Source: Candidatus Neoanaerotignum tabaqchaliae (GTDB lineage Bacteria; Bacillota; Clostridia; Lachnospirales; Anaerotignaceae). Taken from it: a stretch of DNA of 6,710 nt. The notes beneath the pieces were generated by a model that saw only the letters and a program-made list of their open reading frames with translations, was not told the DNA's origin and did not search any database. The position numbers and the translations under genes were made by a program. Numbering within the stretch: the first letter of the stretch is position 1; each line of letters begins with the position of its first letter. The DNA lies in assembly GCA_904420235.1 (NCBI GenBank), contig CAJFUS010000137.1:1-6710 (forward strand), read 5' to 3'. Positions 1-5,828 of this stretch are shown piece after piece.

Positions 1-44
1 ATTTTGAATATGGTTTTTATAGGATACTAACAGCTTCATGAATA

Positions 45-428
45 TCATTCATCATTTCCGCCTTGAGCCGGTTGTGGCTGCTTTAAATCAGCTTGCTTTT
101 CATACTGCTCGTTTTCCTCGGCTTCCTCGGCATTTATAGCCCAATGTATTAAAAAGGTAAGCCCAGCCCTAAGAACTATTATACAACCAACAAGAACTAT
201 CTCGGAAAACTCGCGTACTATAACAGTTCTTAATATCTCTCCGCCCAGCTTAAACTCAAGAGCCATTGCCATTGCTTTGCATAAATTAAGCCTTGTGTGA
301 GGGTCGTGTTTTATATAGCTGATTATTGCCTTAATAGCTCCAGTTAAAAGAACAACCACGCCTGTAAGCTCAAGAAATATAATTGAGAACTGTATAAACA
401 ATGACATAATGTGATGCAGAGTTTCCAT
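45..428 (-). CDS. DUF1622 family small membrane protein
   Basis: This is a 127-residue integral membrane protein of the DUF1622 family, which has no established biochemical role. Two hydrophobic segments are visible, at about residues 9-37 and 74-97. Between them lies the family's conserved amphipathic loop, containing RLNLCKAMAMALEFKLGGEI followed by LRTVIVREF (residues 46-74). The C-terminal 28 residues are acidic and Gln/Pro-rich (EEAEENEQYE...), are probably cytoplasmic, and look poorly conserved. The ATG at 428-426 is preceded on the minus strand by a perfect AGGAGG (440-435) with 6 nt spacing, so the start is secure. The gene is divergent from the antiporter and stands alone within the window. 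No terminator hairpin is visible in the 44 bases downstream. The family assignment rests on the loop motif and topology, and the function is unknown. Confidence 0.85.
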   Translation of the reverse strand: METLHHIMSLFIQFSIIFLELTGVVVLLTGAIKAIISYIKHDPHTRLNLCKAMAMALEFKLGGEILRTVIVREFSEIVLVGCIIVLRAGLTFLIHWAINAEEAEENEQYEKQADLKQPQPAQGGNDE

Positions 429-465
429 ATTTTACCTCCTAACTTTTATGCGAAGCCAAAGTGTT

Positions 466-494
466 ATTATATAATTATTTTAACATAATTTTAA
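466..494 (-). promoter_or_regulatory. Possible promoter for the DUF1622 gene
   Basis: On the minus strand a perfect TATAAT (471-466) lies 37 nt upstream of the DUF1622 start. At 17 bp spacing the -35 position (494-489) reads TTAAAA, which is weak. The surroundings are so AT-rich that a -10 match by chance is quite possible. Confidence 0.35.
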
Positions 495-600
495 TCTTTG
501 TAAAACCATACTTAGAAAAATTATTAAAAAATTTTTTGAAATTTTAATAATTAGTCTACATAAAACTTATATGATGTATGTAAAACATATTGAATCTGTT

Positions 601-627
601 TTGACAGCTTAATTTAAGTTTTTTAAT
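601..627 (+). promoter_or_regulatory. Probable promoter of the antiporter gene
   Basis: A perfect -35 TTGACA lies at 601-606. The best -10 is TTTAAT at 622-627 (5 of 6 matches), giving a short 15 bp spacer. TAATAC at 624-629 has ideal 17 bp spacing but matches only 3 of 6. Transcription from here would give a leader of about 30-35 nt ending in the AGAGGGTGA ribosome site. Two small palindromes lie just upstream at 559-589. Confidence 0.5.
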
Positions 628-660
628 ACGTTATATAAAAACAAAACTTTATTTAAGAGG

Positions 661-2265
661 GTGATTTTAATTAATGAGTATTTGCTTTTAATTGGCGTTG
701 TTATTATGATTTGCATAATTTCATCAAAATTTATAGAAAAAATTGCCGTACCGTCACTTTTGATATTTTTGGCTTTAGGAATGTGTTTCGGTGAAAACGG
801 AATTTTCAAAATACCTTTTGATAACTATGCCCTTGCAGATATAATTTGTTCCGTAAGCCTTGTTTTTATTATGTTTTATGGCGGATTTGGAACCAATACA
901 GAAGAAGCCAAGCCTGTTGCCGTAAAAGCTATTCTTTTGTCAAGCTTTGGAACGGTTTTAACTGCTTGCTTCGTTGGCGTTTTTATACATTATGTTTTTA
1001 AGCTGGAGTGGATTGAAAGCCTTCTTATAGGCTCGGTTATAGCCTCAACTGATGCTGCATCAGTGTTCAACATATTGAGGTCAAAAAACCTTTCTTTAAA
1101 ATACAACACTTCTTCGCTTCTTGAGGTAGAATCTGGCTCAAATGACCCGTTTTCTTATATGCTTACGGTATCATTCATATCTGTGGCTATAGGAGGGGAA
1201 GTTTCCTTTGTTTCTGTTGTTGTTAAACAGCTTTTAATAGGAGTAGCATTTGGAGTTATATCTGGCAAAGGTGTAGCATGGGTAATTAACAAGTTCGACT
1301 TTGGCGGAAGCGATGGAAGAACCATATTTGTGTTTGCAGCCGCCATTGTTTCATACGCTTTTCCGGTAGCAATAGGCGGAAACGGATATTTAAGCGTTTA
1401 TTTATGCGGAATAATACTTGGAAGCTGCGAAATATCAAGAAAAAAATATTTGGTACACTTTTTTGACATCATAACAAGCGTTGCCCAAGTTGTAATATTT
1501 TTCCTTTTAGGATTACTTGTTACACCTTCTGAATTGCCGTCAGTCTTTGTCCCCGCAGCTCTCATAATGCTTTTTATGACTTTTGTGGCAAGACCCGTTG
1601 TTGTTTCGCTTATACTGCTTCCACTCAAGTCCAAACTGGCACAGATAGGCGTTGTATCTTGGGCAGGACTGAGAGGCGTAGCCTCAATAGTTTTCGCTAT
1701 AACGGCAGTGCTTAACAACGTACCCATGAAGTATAATATTTTTAACTTGGTGTTCTGTATTGTTCTGCTTTCTATATCTTTGCAAGGAACAATACTCCCT
1801 TGGGTATCTAAAAAACTGCGGATGATAGATTATTCATCTGATGTAAACAAAACATTTAATGATTATCAGGAAGAAAGCAGCATTGACTTTATAAAAATAG
1901 ACGCCACAGAGGAAAATAATCTTGTTAATAAGAAAATAAAGGATATAGGACTTCCTGGAGAACTTCTTGTTGTTATGATTTTAAGAAACGGCAAAAACAT
2001 AGTTCCTAATGGCGAAACCGATATATTAATGGGTGACAAACTTATTGTGGCAGCCCAAGAGTTTGAGGAAGAAGGAAAAGTCGGTCTTAGGGAGGTTAGC
2101 ATAGGCAAAAGCCATAAATGGAAAGATAAAGCGTTATCAGAAATATCAATACCAAAGGGAACACTAATTGTTATGATTAAGAGAAACAATATTTCCCTTA
2201 TTCCAGGAGGAAGTACAAAAATAGCCGAAGGCGATACACTTGTTGTTGCCAACACTTTGGTATAA
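661..2265 (+). CDS. CPA1-type potassium(sodium)/proton antiporter with two TrkA-C domains
   Basis: This is an inner-membrane monovalent cation/proton antiporter of the NhaP2/CvrA-like group (534 residues from the GTG at 661). Residues ~7-385 form the Na+/H+ exchanger membrane domain with many hydrophobic helices. Visible motifs are the ion-site pair T130-D131 (IASTDAASVF), the E157-SGSND-P163 motif with N161/D162, R311, and the W334-AGLRGVAS signature. Two repeated RCK_C/TrkA-C ligand-sensing modules follow, at about 407-466 (NKKIKDIGLPGELLVVMI) and 476-530 (DKALSEISIPKGTLIVMI). Such domains gate transport in response to cytosolic ligands, and in some Firmicutes they bind c-di-AMP. Whether K+ or Na+ is the substrate cannot be read from sequence. 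The start is uncertain: the GTG at 661 overlaps the AGAGGGTGA ribosome site itself, whereas ATT at 670 has 5 nt spacing after GGGTGA and gives the family-like N-terminus MNEYLLLIG (531 residues). No terminator lies between its stop and the cbiK promoter, so the riboswitch terminator may also end this transcript. Confidence 0.93.
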   Translation: MILINEYLLLIGVVIMICIISSKFIEKIAVPSLLIFLALGMCFGENGIFKIPFDNYALADIICSVSLVFIMFYGGFGTNTEEAKPVAVKAILLSSFGTVLTACFVGVFIHYVFKLEWIESLLIGSVIASTDAASVFNILRSKNLSLKYNTSSLLEVESGSNDPFSYMLTVSFISVAIGGEVSFVSVVVKQLLIGVAFGVISGKGVAWVINKFDFGGSDGRTIFVFAAAIVSYAFPVAIGGNGYLSVYLCGIILGSCEISRKKYLVHFFDIITSVAQVVIFFLLGLLVTPSELPSVFVPAALIMLFMTFVARPVVVSLILLPLKSKLAQIGVVSWAGLRGVASIVFAITAVLNNVPMKYNIFNLVFCIVLLSISLQGTILPWVSKKLRMIDYSSDVNKTFNDYQEESSIDFIKIDATEENNLVNKKIKDIGLPGELLVVMILRNGKNIVPNGETDILMGDKLIVAAQEFEEEGKVGLREVSIGKSHKWKDKALSEISIPKGTLIVMIKRNNISLIPGGSTKIAEGDTLVVANTLV

Positions 2266-2275
2266 GTAAGCACTG

Positions 2276-2305
2276 TTGACAAATATTGTTAATTAGTGTT
2301 ATATT
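2276..2305 (+). promoter_or_regulatory. Strong sigma-A promoter for the riboswitch/cbiK transcript
   Basis: A perfect -35 TTGACA (2276-2281) is followed by TTATAT/TATATT at 2299-2305, 17-18 bp downstream. It starts only 10 bp after the antiporter stop codon. Transcription should begin near 2312, just ahead of the cobalamin aptamer, which independently supports this promoter. Confidence 0.75.
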
Positions 2306-2324
2306 TAAAAAAATTGAATATATC

Positions 2325-2490
2325 ATCGGGTGCCGGCACTGCCTAATGTGGTTCCGGTTAAAAGGGAAACAGGTGAAAATCCTGTGCGAACTCGTCACTG
2401 TAATATTGGAGCATGTGCCAAAATGCCACTGGGAAACTGGGAAGGCGGCGCGTGTTATGATAATTAAGTCAGGAAACCTGCCCGTTGTGT
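2325..2490 (+). ncRNA. Cobalamin riboswitch aptamer
   Basis: The hallmark elements occur in the right order. GGTTAAAAGGGAA is at about 2357-2369, and the CAGG-TGAAAAT-CCTG hairpin is at 2370-2384. CACTGTAATATTGG is near 2397, and GCCACTGGGAAACTGGGAAGGC spans about 2425-2446. A near-perfect B12 box, AGTCAGGAAACCTGCCC, is at 2467-2483. This RNA binds adenosylcobalamin or another cobalamin and shuts off downstream genes when B12 is plentiful. The next gene, cbiK, is a B12-synthesis enzyme, which is the expected target. The outer limits of the aptamer (P1 helix) are approximate. Confidence 0.95.
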
Positions 2491-2542
2491 AAATTGGTTT
2501 TTATACCACTGCCACGAGTAATTGGCTGTTTATAGGGCGAAA

Positions 2543-2606
2543 ACGCTGTAAGGCTTTTGGCCTTTGTTAGGCGTGCTGAAGTGACGGAAACTTCGGCACG
2601 TTTTTT
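2543..2606 (+). terminator. Riboswitch expression platform: intrinsic terminator with possible antiterminator
   Basis: The terminator is an 11 bp stem, CGTGCTGAAGT (2572-2582) with ACTTCGGCACG (2590-2600), including one G-U pair. Its loop is 7 nt and six T residues follow (2601-2606). Just upstream, ACGC (2543-2546) can pair with GCGT (2571-2574) around an inner AAGGC/GCCTT hairpin (2550-2554 with 2560-2564). That alternative fold would use up the base of the terminator's 5' arm. The simplest reading is cobalamin-dependent premature termination 40 nt before cbiK. The terminator is plainly visible, while the antiterminator is inferred. Confidence 0.85.
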
Positions 2607-2645
2607 GTTTAGGACTTTAATTTTATTAGTATTGAGGAGACAATA

Positions 2646-3437
2646 ATGATTGATAAAGAGATACTTGTTATTAGCTTTGGAACTACATATATGGAAAGCT
2701 GTGAAAAGGGAATAGGCGCTATAGAAAGAGCAATAGCTTCAGCTTTTCCGGATTATGTTGTTAGAAGAGCTTTTACAAGCGGTGTTGTATCCGGCATTTT
2801 AAAAGAAAAACATGGTGTTTTGGTTGACAGTGTTGAAGAAGCTTTAGAAAGAGCGTTTTCTAACGGAATTAAAACTATTATAGCTCAGCCCACACACATT
2901 ATGAACGGACGCGAATATAACAAAATGCTTGATATTTTCAGTAGATACAAAAATAAATTCGATAAAATTGCTATTGGCGCTCCGCTTCTTACATATAAAA
3001 CCGACTTCAATAAAGTGGCTAAGGCCATAGCCGATTATACGCAAAAATATAATAACGGCAGCACAGCCGTATGCCTTATGGGTCATGGCACAGATGTTGA
3101 GGCCAACAGTGTTTACAGAACTCTTCAAAAAGAATTCCACTCTTTAGGATTTAACAATTACTTTGTTGGAACTGTCGAGGCTGAGCCTTCCGTTTGCGAT
3201 TTAGTTTCGGCCGTTAACGCCGGAAATTATAAAAAAGTGGTGCTTGAGCCATTTATGGTTGTTTCAGGCGACCACGCCAATAATGATATGGCTGGCGATG
3301 ATGAGTTTTCATGGAAAAACCGTTTTAAAAAAGCCGGATACAATTTGGAATGTGTACTTAAAGGCATAGGAGAGATAGAAACCATACAAAATATATACGT
3401 TGAGCATGCCGGAAGAGTTATAAACGGCCTTGAATAG
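2646..3437 (+). CDS. cbiK: Sirohydrochlorin cobaltochelatase (anaerobic B12 pathway)
   Basis: CbiK inserts Co2+ into sirohydrochlorin to give cobalt-sirohydrochlorin, the committing step of the oxygen-independent cobalamin pathway. At 263 residues it matches the usual family length. Both halves of the chelatase fold are recognisable: an N-terminal VISFGTTYMESCEKGI (8-23), the QPTHIMNGREYNKM segment (81-94) with E90, MGHGTD (145-150) with the metal-binding H147, and VSGDHANNDMAGDDEFSW (206-223) with H210. Both histidines and the glutamate expected for the active site are therefore present. There is no signal peptide, so the enzyme is cytoplasmic, unlike the exported CbiK of some sulphate reducers. 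The start ATG has GAGGAGA at 2634-2640 with 5 nt spacing. The gene lies directly behind the cobalamin riboswitch and is presumably repressed by B12. No other cbi/cob gene is in the window. A side role inserting iron for siroheme is possible, but the riboswitch argues for cobalt. Confidence 0.95.
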   Translation: MIDKEILVISFGTTYMESCEKGIGAIERAIASAFPDYVVRRAFTSGVVSGILKEKHGVLVDSVEEALERAFSNGIKTIIAQPTHIMNGREYNKMLDIFSRYKNKFDKIAIGAPLLTYKTDFNKVAKAIADYTQKYNNGSTAVCLMGHGTDVEANSVYRTLQKEFHSLGFNNYFVGTVEAEPSVCDLVSAVNAGNYKKVVLEPFMVVSGDHANNDMAGDDEFSWKNRFKKAGYNLECVLKGIGEIETIQNIYVEHAGRVINGLE

Positions 3438-3463
3438 AAAAGACTTTATGATTATTATATAAT
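3435..3463 (+). promoter_or_regulatory. Possible internal promoter before the DUF4186 gene
   Basis: TAGAAA (3435-3440, 4 of 6 matches) overlaps the cbiK stop codon. It is followed after exactly 17 bp by a perfect TATAAT (3458-3463). If active, it would let the DUF4186 gene escape riboswitch control. The region is AT-rich, so this is only a candidate. Confidence 0.4.
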
Positions 3464-3496
3464 TAAGATTCAAAAAATGGCCGGAAGGTGGTTAAA

Positions 3497-3865
3497 ATGA
3501 GCAGTTTAAATCAAGCCTTGGAAAAGCTTGAAAAATCAAAATTTAGAAGAAGCTTTTACCTTAATAAAACCGATATGGAATACATAAAAGAAAAAGGCTT
3601 AGATTTAATACGCCTTCACGCCAAGGATTTTGTAAAAACAAGGCTTGCTCCGGCTTATATACCAAATGATGGACGGCAAACCCCCATGAAAGGCCACCCT
3701 GTTTTTAAGGCACAGCACGGAACGGCCTGTTGTTGCCGAAAATGTCTTAAAAAATGGTATAGAGTTAAAGAGGGAGTTGTTCTTACGGAAGAACAGCAAG
3801 AAAAAATTGTTAATCTTATTATGGCTTGGATAGAAAAGCAAATTTCACTTAACGGCGGAAATTAG
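3497..3865 (+). CDS. DUF4186 family Cys/His-rich small protein
   Basis: This is a 122-residue soluble protein with no signal peptide or membrane segment, matching the DUF4186 family, whose function is not established. Its N-terminal half is helical and charged. The conserved core is GHPVFKAQHGTACCCRKCLKKW, residues 66-87, with H67, H74, C78-C80 and C83, a cluster that looks able to bind a metal ion. The C-terminus (98-116) is a predicted helix. The ATG at 3497 is preferred over the in-frame GTG at 3488, because GGAAGG (3483-3488) gives 8 nt spacing to the ATG and overlaps the GTG. It lies 59 bp after cbiK with no terminator between, so read-through and co-regulation by cobalamin are possible, although a candidate promoter is also present. 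A link to cobalt or B12 is only a guess from position. Confidence 0.83.
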   Translation: MSSLNQALEKLEKSKFRRSFYLNKTDMEYIKEKGLDLIRLHAKDFVKTRLAPAYIPNDGRQTPMKGHPVFKAQHGTACCCRKCLKKWYRVKEGVVLTEEQQEKIVNLIMAWIEKQISLNGGN

Positions 3866-3901
3866 TTAATTAACTGGAAGATTGAGCCTTGTGAAAAAAC
3901 A

Positions 3902-4215
3902 ATGTCCATTGTAATCTTTAATGGTGTTACGGCTAAATTTTATGAAAATCAGCTTAAAGAAATTTTCTGAGATTATGTTTTTATAAAATCTTATAATGCT
4001 AGTTACGGTTCTGACTCTGGAAAGCTTGAAAGAGCAGACCTACTTGTTGTTTCAACCGACGCCTATGGCTCTTTTCAAAAGGCTGAAAATCATATACTCA
4101 TATACTGCCAAATGAGAGGTTCAACTAAGTTGTGGCCGAGGCGGAAGCAGAATTACGCCATATGGCAGAGGATTATGAATCAACCATATAAAAGGGGCTA
4201 ACTGAAAAACTTTAA
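3902..4215 (+). pseudogene. Decayed small gene, unrecognised family
   Basis: From the ATG at 3902 the frame reads MSIVIFNGVTAKFYENQLKE, then IF and a TGA at 3968-3970. The same frame reopens as DYVFIKSYNASYGSDSGKLE, then RADLLVVSTDAYGSFQKAEN, before turning into unlikely Trp/Arg/Gln-rich sequence after ~4125. Good protein-like sequence resumes in another frame at 4129 (VVAEAEAELRHMAEDYESTI), is broken by TAA at 4189, and continues as KGLTEKL to a TAA at 4213-4215. The last frame ends 5 bases before a terminator hairpin, which supports it as the old C-terminus. There are therefore at least three lesions: two stops and one frameshift. The intact protein would have been about 105 residues. I do not recognise the family. 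No clear ribosome site precedes the ATG, so the true N-terminus may also be lost. Confidence 0.6.
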
Positions 4216-4220
4216 ACATT

Positions 4221-4254
4221 AAAACAGCCGCGGAATTTTTTGGGCTGTTTTTTT
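4221..4254 (+). terminator. Intrinsic terminator after the DUF4186/decayed-gene region
   Basis: A 9 bp stem, AAAACAGCC (4221-4229) with GGCTGTTTT (4243-4251), has a 13 nt loop and runs into a T tract (4248-4254). It separates the cbiK/DUF4186 transcript from the downstream XRE operon. Confidence 0.85.
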
Positions 4255-4452
4255 GTATGTGTAGCCTTATAACGCATTTTGAAAATATTTATTATACAGT
4301 GTCGTTAAAACGTTTTTATTAGATTGACAGTTTTGAAATTATTGAGGGAAAATGTTAAATCGCAAAAATTAATTTACATAAAATAATTATGGTAAAATTA
4401 TTGCAAAAGCATATATAAAAGACAAAAATATAAAACTAAATGTAAAATATAT
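4255..4452. other. AT-rich intergenic stretch
   Basis: No coding sequence is supported here. Visible small structures are a perfect 10 bp palindrome CGTTAAAACG (4303-4312) and an inverted repeat AATAATT/AATTATT (4382-4388 with 4396-4402, 7 nt loop). Isolated TTGACA (4324-4329) and TTTACA (4373-4378) boxes have no well-spaced -10 partner. Nothing here is clearly functional. Confidence 0.4.
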
Positions 4453-4481
4453 TTGACATTTAGACGTATATATGTTATATT
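4453..4481 (+). promoter_or_regulatory. Extended -10 sigma-A promoter of the XRE operon
   Basis: A perfect -35 TTGACA (4453-4458), an exact 17 bp spacer and TATATT (4476-4481) are preceded by TG at 4473-4474 (extended -10). Transcription should start near 4488, leaving a leader of only ~16 nt made almost entirely of the ribosome site. A near-palindrome ACGTATATATGT (4464-4475, one wobble pair) fills the spacer and is a natural candidate for an autoregulatory operator. Confidence 0.8.
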
Positions 4482-4503
4482 AGAAATAAAGGGAGGGGAG
4501 GAG

Positions 4504-4698
4504 ATGAAAAATCTTAAGCTTAAATCGGCAAGGGCAGCTATGGACCTTTCTCAGGAGGAACTTGCCAATAAAGTTGGTGTTACAAGGCAGACAATAGGAA
4601 TGATTGAGGCTGGAAAGTATAATCCTACTATTAATCTTTGTATAGCAATATGCAAGGCGCTTAACAAAACTTTGGACGACATATTTTGGGAGGAATGA
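4504..4698 (+). CDS. XRE-family helix-turn-helix regulator (64 aa)
   Basis: This is a minimal DNA-binding protein of the XRE/Cro-CI type, consisting of little more than the HTH domain. The motif SQEELANKVGVTRQTIGMIE occupies residues 16-35, with the usual Q-E-LA...V-TRQTI-IE pattern. The N-P-T-I-N-L and LD-DIFWEE endings are typical of the short Firmicute regulators that accompany small membrane proteins. The start is the ATG at 4504 behind GGGAGGGGAGGAG. A longer reading from TTG at 4453 is ruled out because that TTG is part of the -35 box and lies upstream of the transcription start. The TGA at 4696-4698 is 3 bp before the next ATG, so the genes are translationally close. It probably represses or activates its own operon through the palindrome in the promoter spacer. 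Confidence 0.93.
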   Translation: MKNLKLKSARAAMDLSQEELANKVGVTRQTIGMIEAGKYNPTINLCIAICKALNKTLDDIFWEE

Positions 4699-4701
4699 GT
4701 T

Positions 4702-5139
4702 ATGGACGAGAGAATAAAAATAGGATATTATAAAATAAGAAATGAAATGGCCACTATAATAATTTTTGCCGCCATAGCCTCATTTTTGATAAAAATAATA
4801 GGATATGGATATACTGTTGAACAATGTATGTTTGAGTTTCTTATAATGGTTCTTTCTCCAATTTATCAATTTATAAGAGCAAAACAGCTTGGTCTTGCTT
4901 TTGTTCCAAGCAGCAAAAAAGTATTCTCAAGCACTGCTATAATAGCTGTGTTTACAGCCGCCATAGGCCTTTTTATATATATCAAATCAAGGGCAAATTA
5001 TGGCGGAGATGCTGTTACATCTCCAGAGGGACTTGTATTTTTAGCCTTCTATATAGCAGCGTTTATAATAGTAAGACTTGCTTTTGTAAAGTATGAAAAG
5101 CATAGGGCCAAAAAGCTTGAGGATAAGTATGACGATTAA
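4702..5139 (+). CDS. Four-helix membrane protein, DUF6773-like
   Basis: This 145-residue protein has four predicted membrane helices at about residues 17-36, 40-58, 77-94 and 110-128. A short N-terminal cytoplasmic segment and a highly charged C-terminal tail (129-145, KYEKHRAKKLEDKYDD) complete it. It resembles the small membrane proteins, DUF6773 being my best family guess, that Firmicutes commonly encode directly after a short XRE regulator. No enzymatic motif is visible. GGGAGG (4688-4693), inside the end of the XRE gene, provides the ribosome site with 8 nt spacing. The tight coupling suggests that regulator and membrane protein form one functional unit, perhaps membrane sensing or stress response, but the function is not known. 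Confidence 0.8.
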   Translation: MDERIKIGYYKIRNEMATIIIFAAIASFLIKIIGYGYTVEQCMFEFLIMVLSPIYQFIRAKQLGLAFVPSSKKVFSSTAIIAVFTAAIGLFIYIKSRANYGGDAVTSPEGLVFLAFYIAAFIIVRLAFVKYEKHRAKKLEDKYDD

Positions 5140-5162
5140 ATTTATTATAAGGGTGAAAAATA

Positions 5163-5675
5163 ATGTTATTAATAAGAAAAGAAGAACTTAAGGATTACAA
5201 CGATGTTTATAATGTTATTAAAGATGCGTTTTTAAGTGCCGAGCACAGCGACGGAAACGAGCATGATTTGGTTAATGTCTTAAGGCAAAGTAAATCATTT
5301 ATACCGGAGCTTTCGCTTGTAGCTGAAATTGACGGCAAAATAGTTGGACACATACTTTTTACAAAAGCCAGTGTTGGAAAAGATACCGTTCTCGCTTTGG
5401 CGCCTCTTTCGGTACTTCCAAAATTTCAGAAAAAAGGTATCGGCTCTGCTTTGGTATCAGAGGGCCATAATATAGCTAAAAAGCTTGGATATAGCTATTC
5501 TGTTGTTTTGGGAAGTGAAAAATATTATCCTAAATTTGGATATATTCCGGCAGTAAATTTGGGAATAAACACTCCTGTGGGAGTTCCAGAAATTAATTTT
5601 ATGGCTGTTAAACTTAATGAAAATGCGGCTCCAATTAAAGGCAATATGGTTTACGCTAAAGAATTTGGAATTTAA
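5163..5675 (+). CDS. GNAT family N-acetyltransferase (YhbS/COG3153-like)
   Basis: This 170-residue enzyme is predicted to transfer an acetyl group from acetyl-CoA to an amine of unknown identity. The GNAT fold is clear: the N-terminal IRKEELKDYNDVYNVIKDAF region (4-23), strand SLVAEIDGKIVGHILF (51-66), and the acetyl-CoA site LAPLSVLPKFQKKGIGSALV (79-98), containing the Q89-K-K-G-I-G94 pyrophosphate loop. The YYPKFGY motif (121-127) is also characteristic of this subgroup. Length is normal for YhbS-like proteins and no transmembrane segment is present. AAGGGTGA (5149-5156) lies 6 nt before the ATG. It starts 23 bp after the membrane protein gene on the same strand without a terminator, so it is probably the third gene of the XRE operon. 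Whether it is functionally linked or a passenger is unknown. Confidence 0.92.
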   Translation: MLLIRKEELKDYNDVYNVIKDAFLSAEHSDGNEHDLVNVLRQSKSFIPELSLVAEIDGKIVGHILFTKASVGKDTVLALAPLSVLPKFQKKGIGSALVSEGHNIAKKLGYSYSVVLGSEKYYPKFGYIPAVNLGINTPVGVPEINFMAVKLNENAAPIKGNMVYAKEFGI

Positions 5676-5828
5676 TTTTTAACAACAAATATAGGGCATC
5701 AGTTGAATAAATTACTTGTTCACTAAAAGTCTGCGGCCGGATATAAATGACAGACGTTTTCCTGCTTAGCAATATGCACAAATGGAAATTATCATTTTTA
5801 AACCTATAATTTCATTTTAAAACTACTA

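Noticed and set aside
1155..2398. Minus-strand open frames opposite the antiporter and riboswitch
   Set aside because: They are antisense shadows of a well-supported gene and RNA, with low-complexity Thr/Ser/Pro-rich translations.
2286..2492. 68-residue plus-strand open frame between the antiporter and cbiK
   Set aside because: It lies entirely over the cobalamin aptamer, has no ribosome site, and its sequence is explained by conserved riboswitch elements.
3968..3970. In-frame TGA as a recoded selenocysteine or tryptophan codon
   Set aside because: The same gene carries a frameshift and another stop downstream, and no SECIS-like hairpin is evident just after the TGA. Decay explains all three lesions.
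4303..4402. Palindrome CGTTAAAACG and inverted repeat AATAATT/AATTATT as operators or repeats
   Set aside because: They are short, AT-rich and not adjacent to a well-spaced promoter, so chance occurrence is likely.
4453..4503. N-terminal extension of the XRE protein from TTG 4453
   Set aside because: The TTG is part of the -35 hexamer, so these codons lie upstream of the predicted transcription start. The ATG at 4504 has an excellent ribosome site.
5726..5760. Hairpin GTCTG/CAGAC followed by GTTTT as a terminator for the GNAT gene
   Set aside because: The stem is only 5 bp with a 17 nt loop and a poor T tract. The strong hairpin at 5896-5933 is a better terminator.
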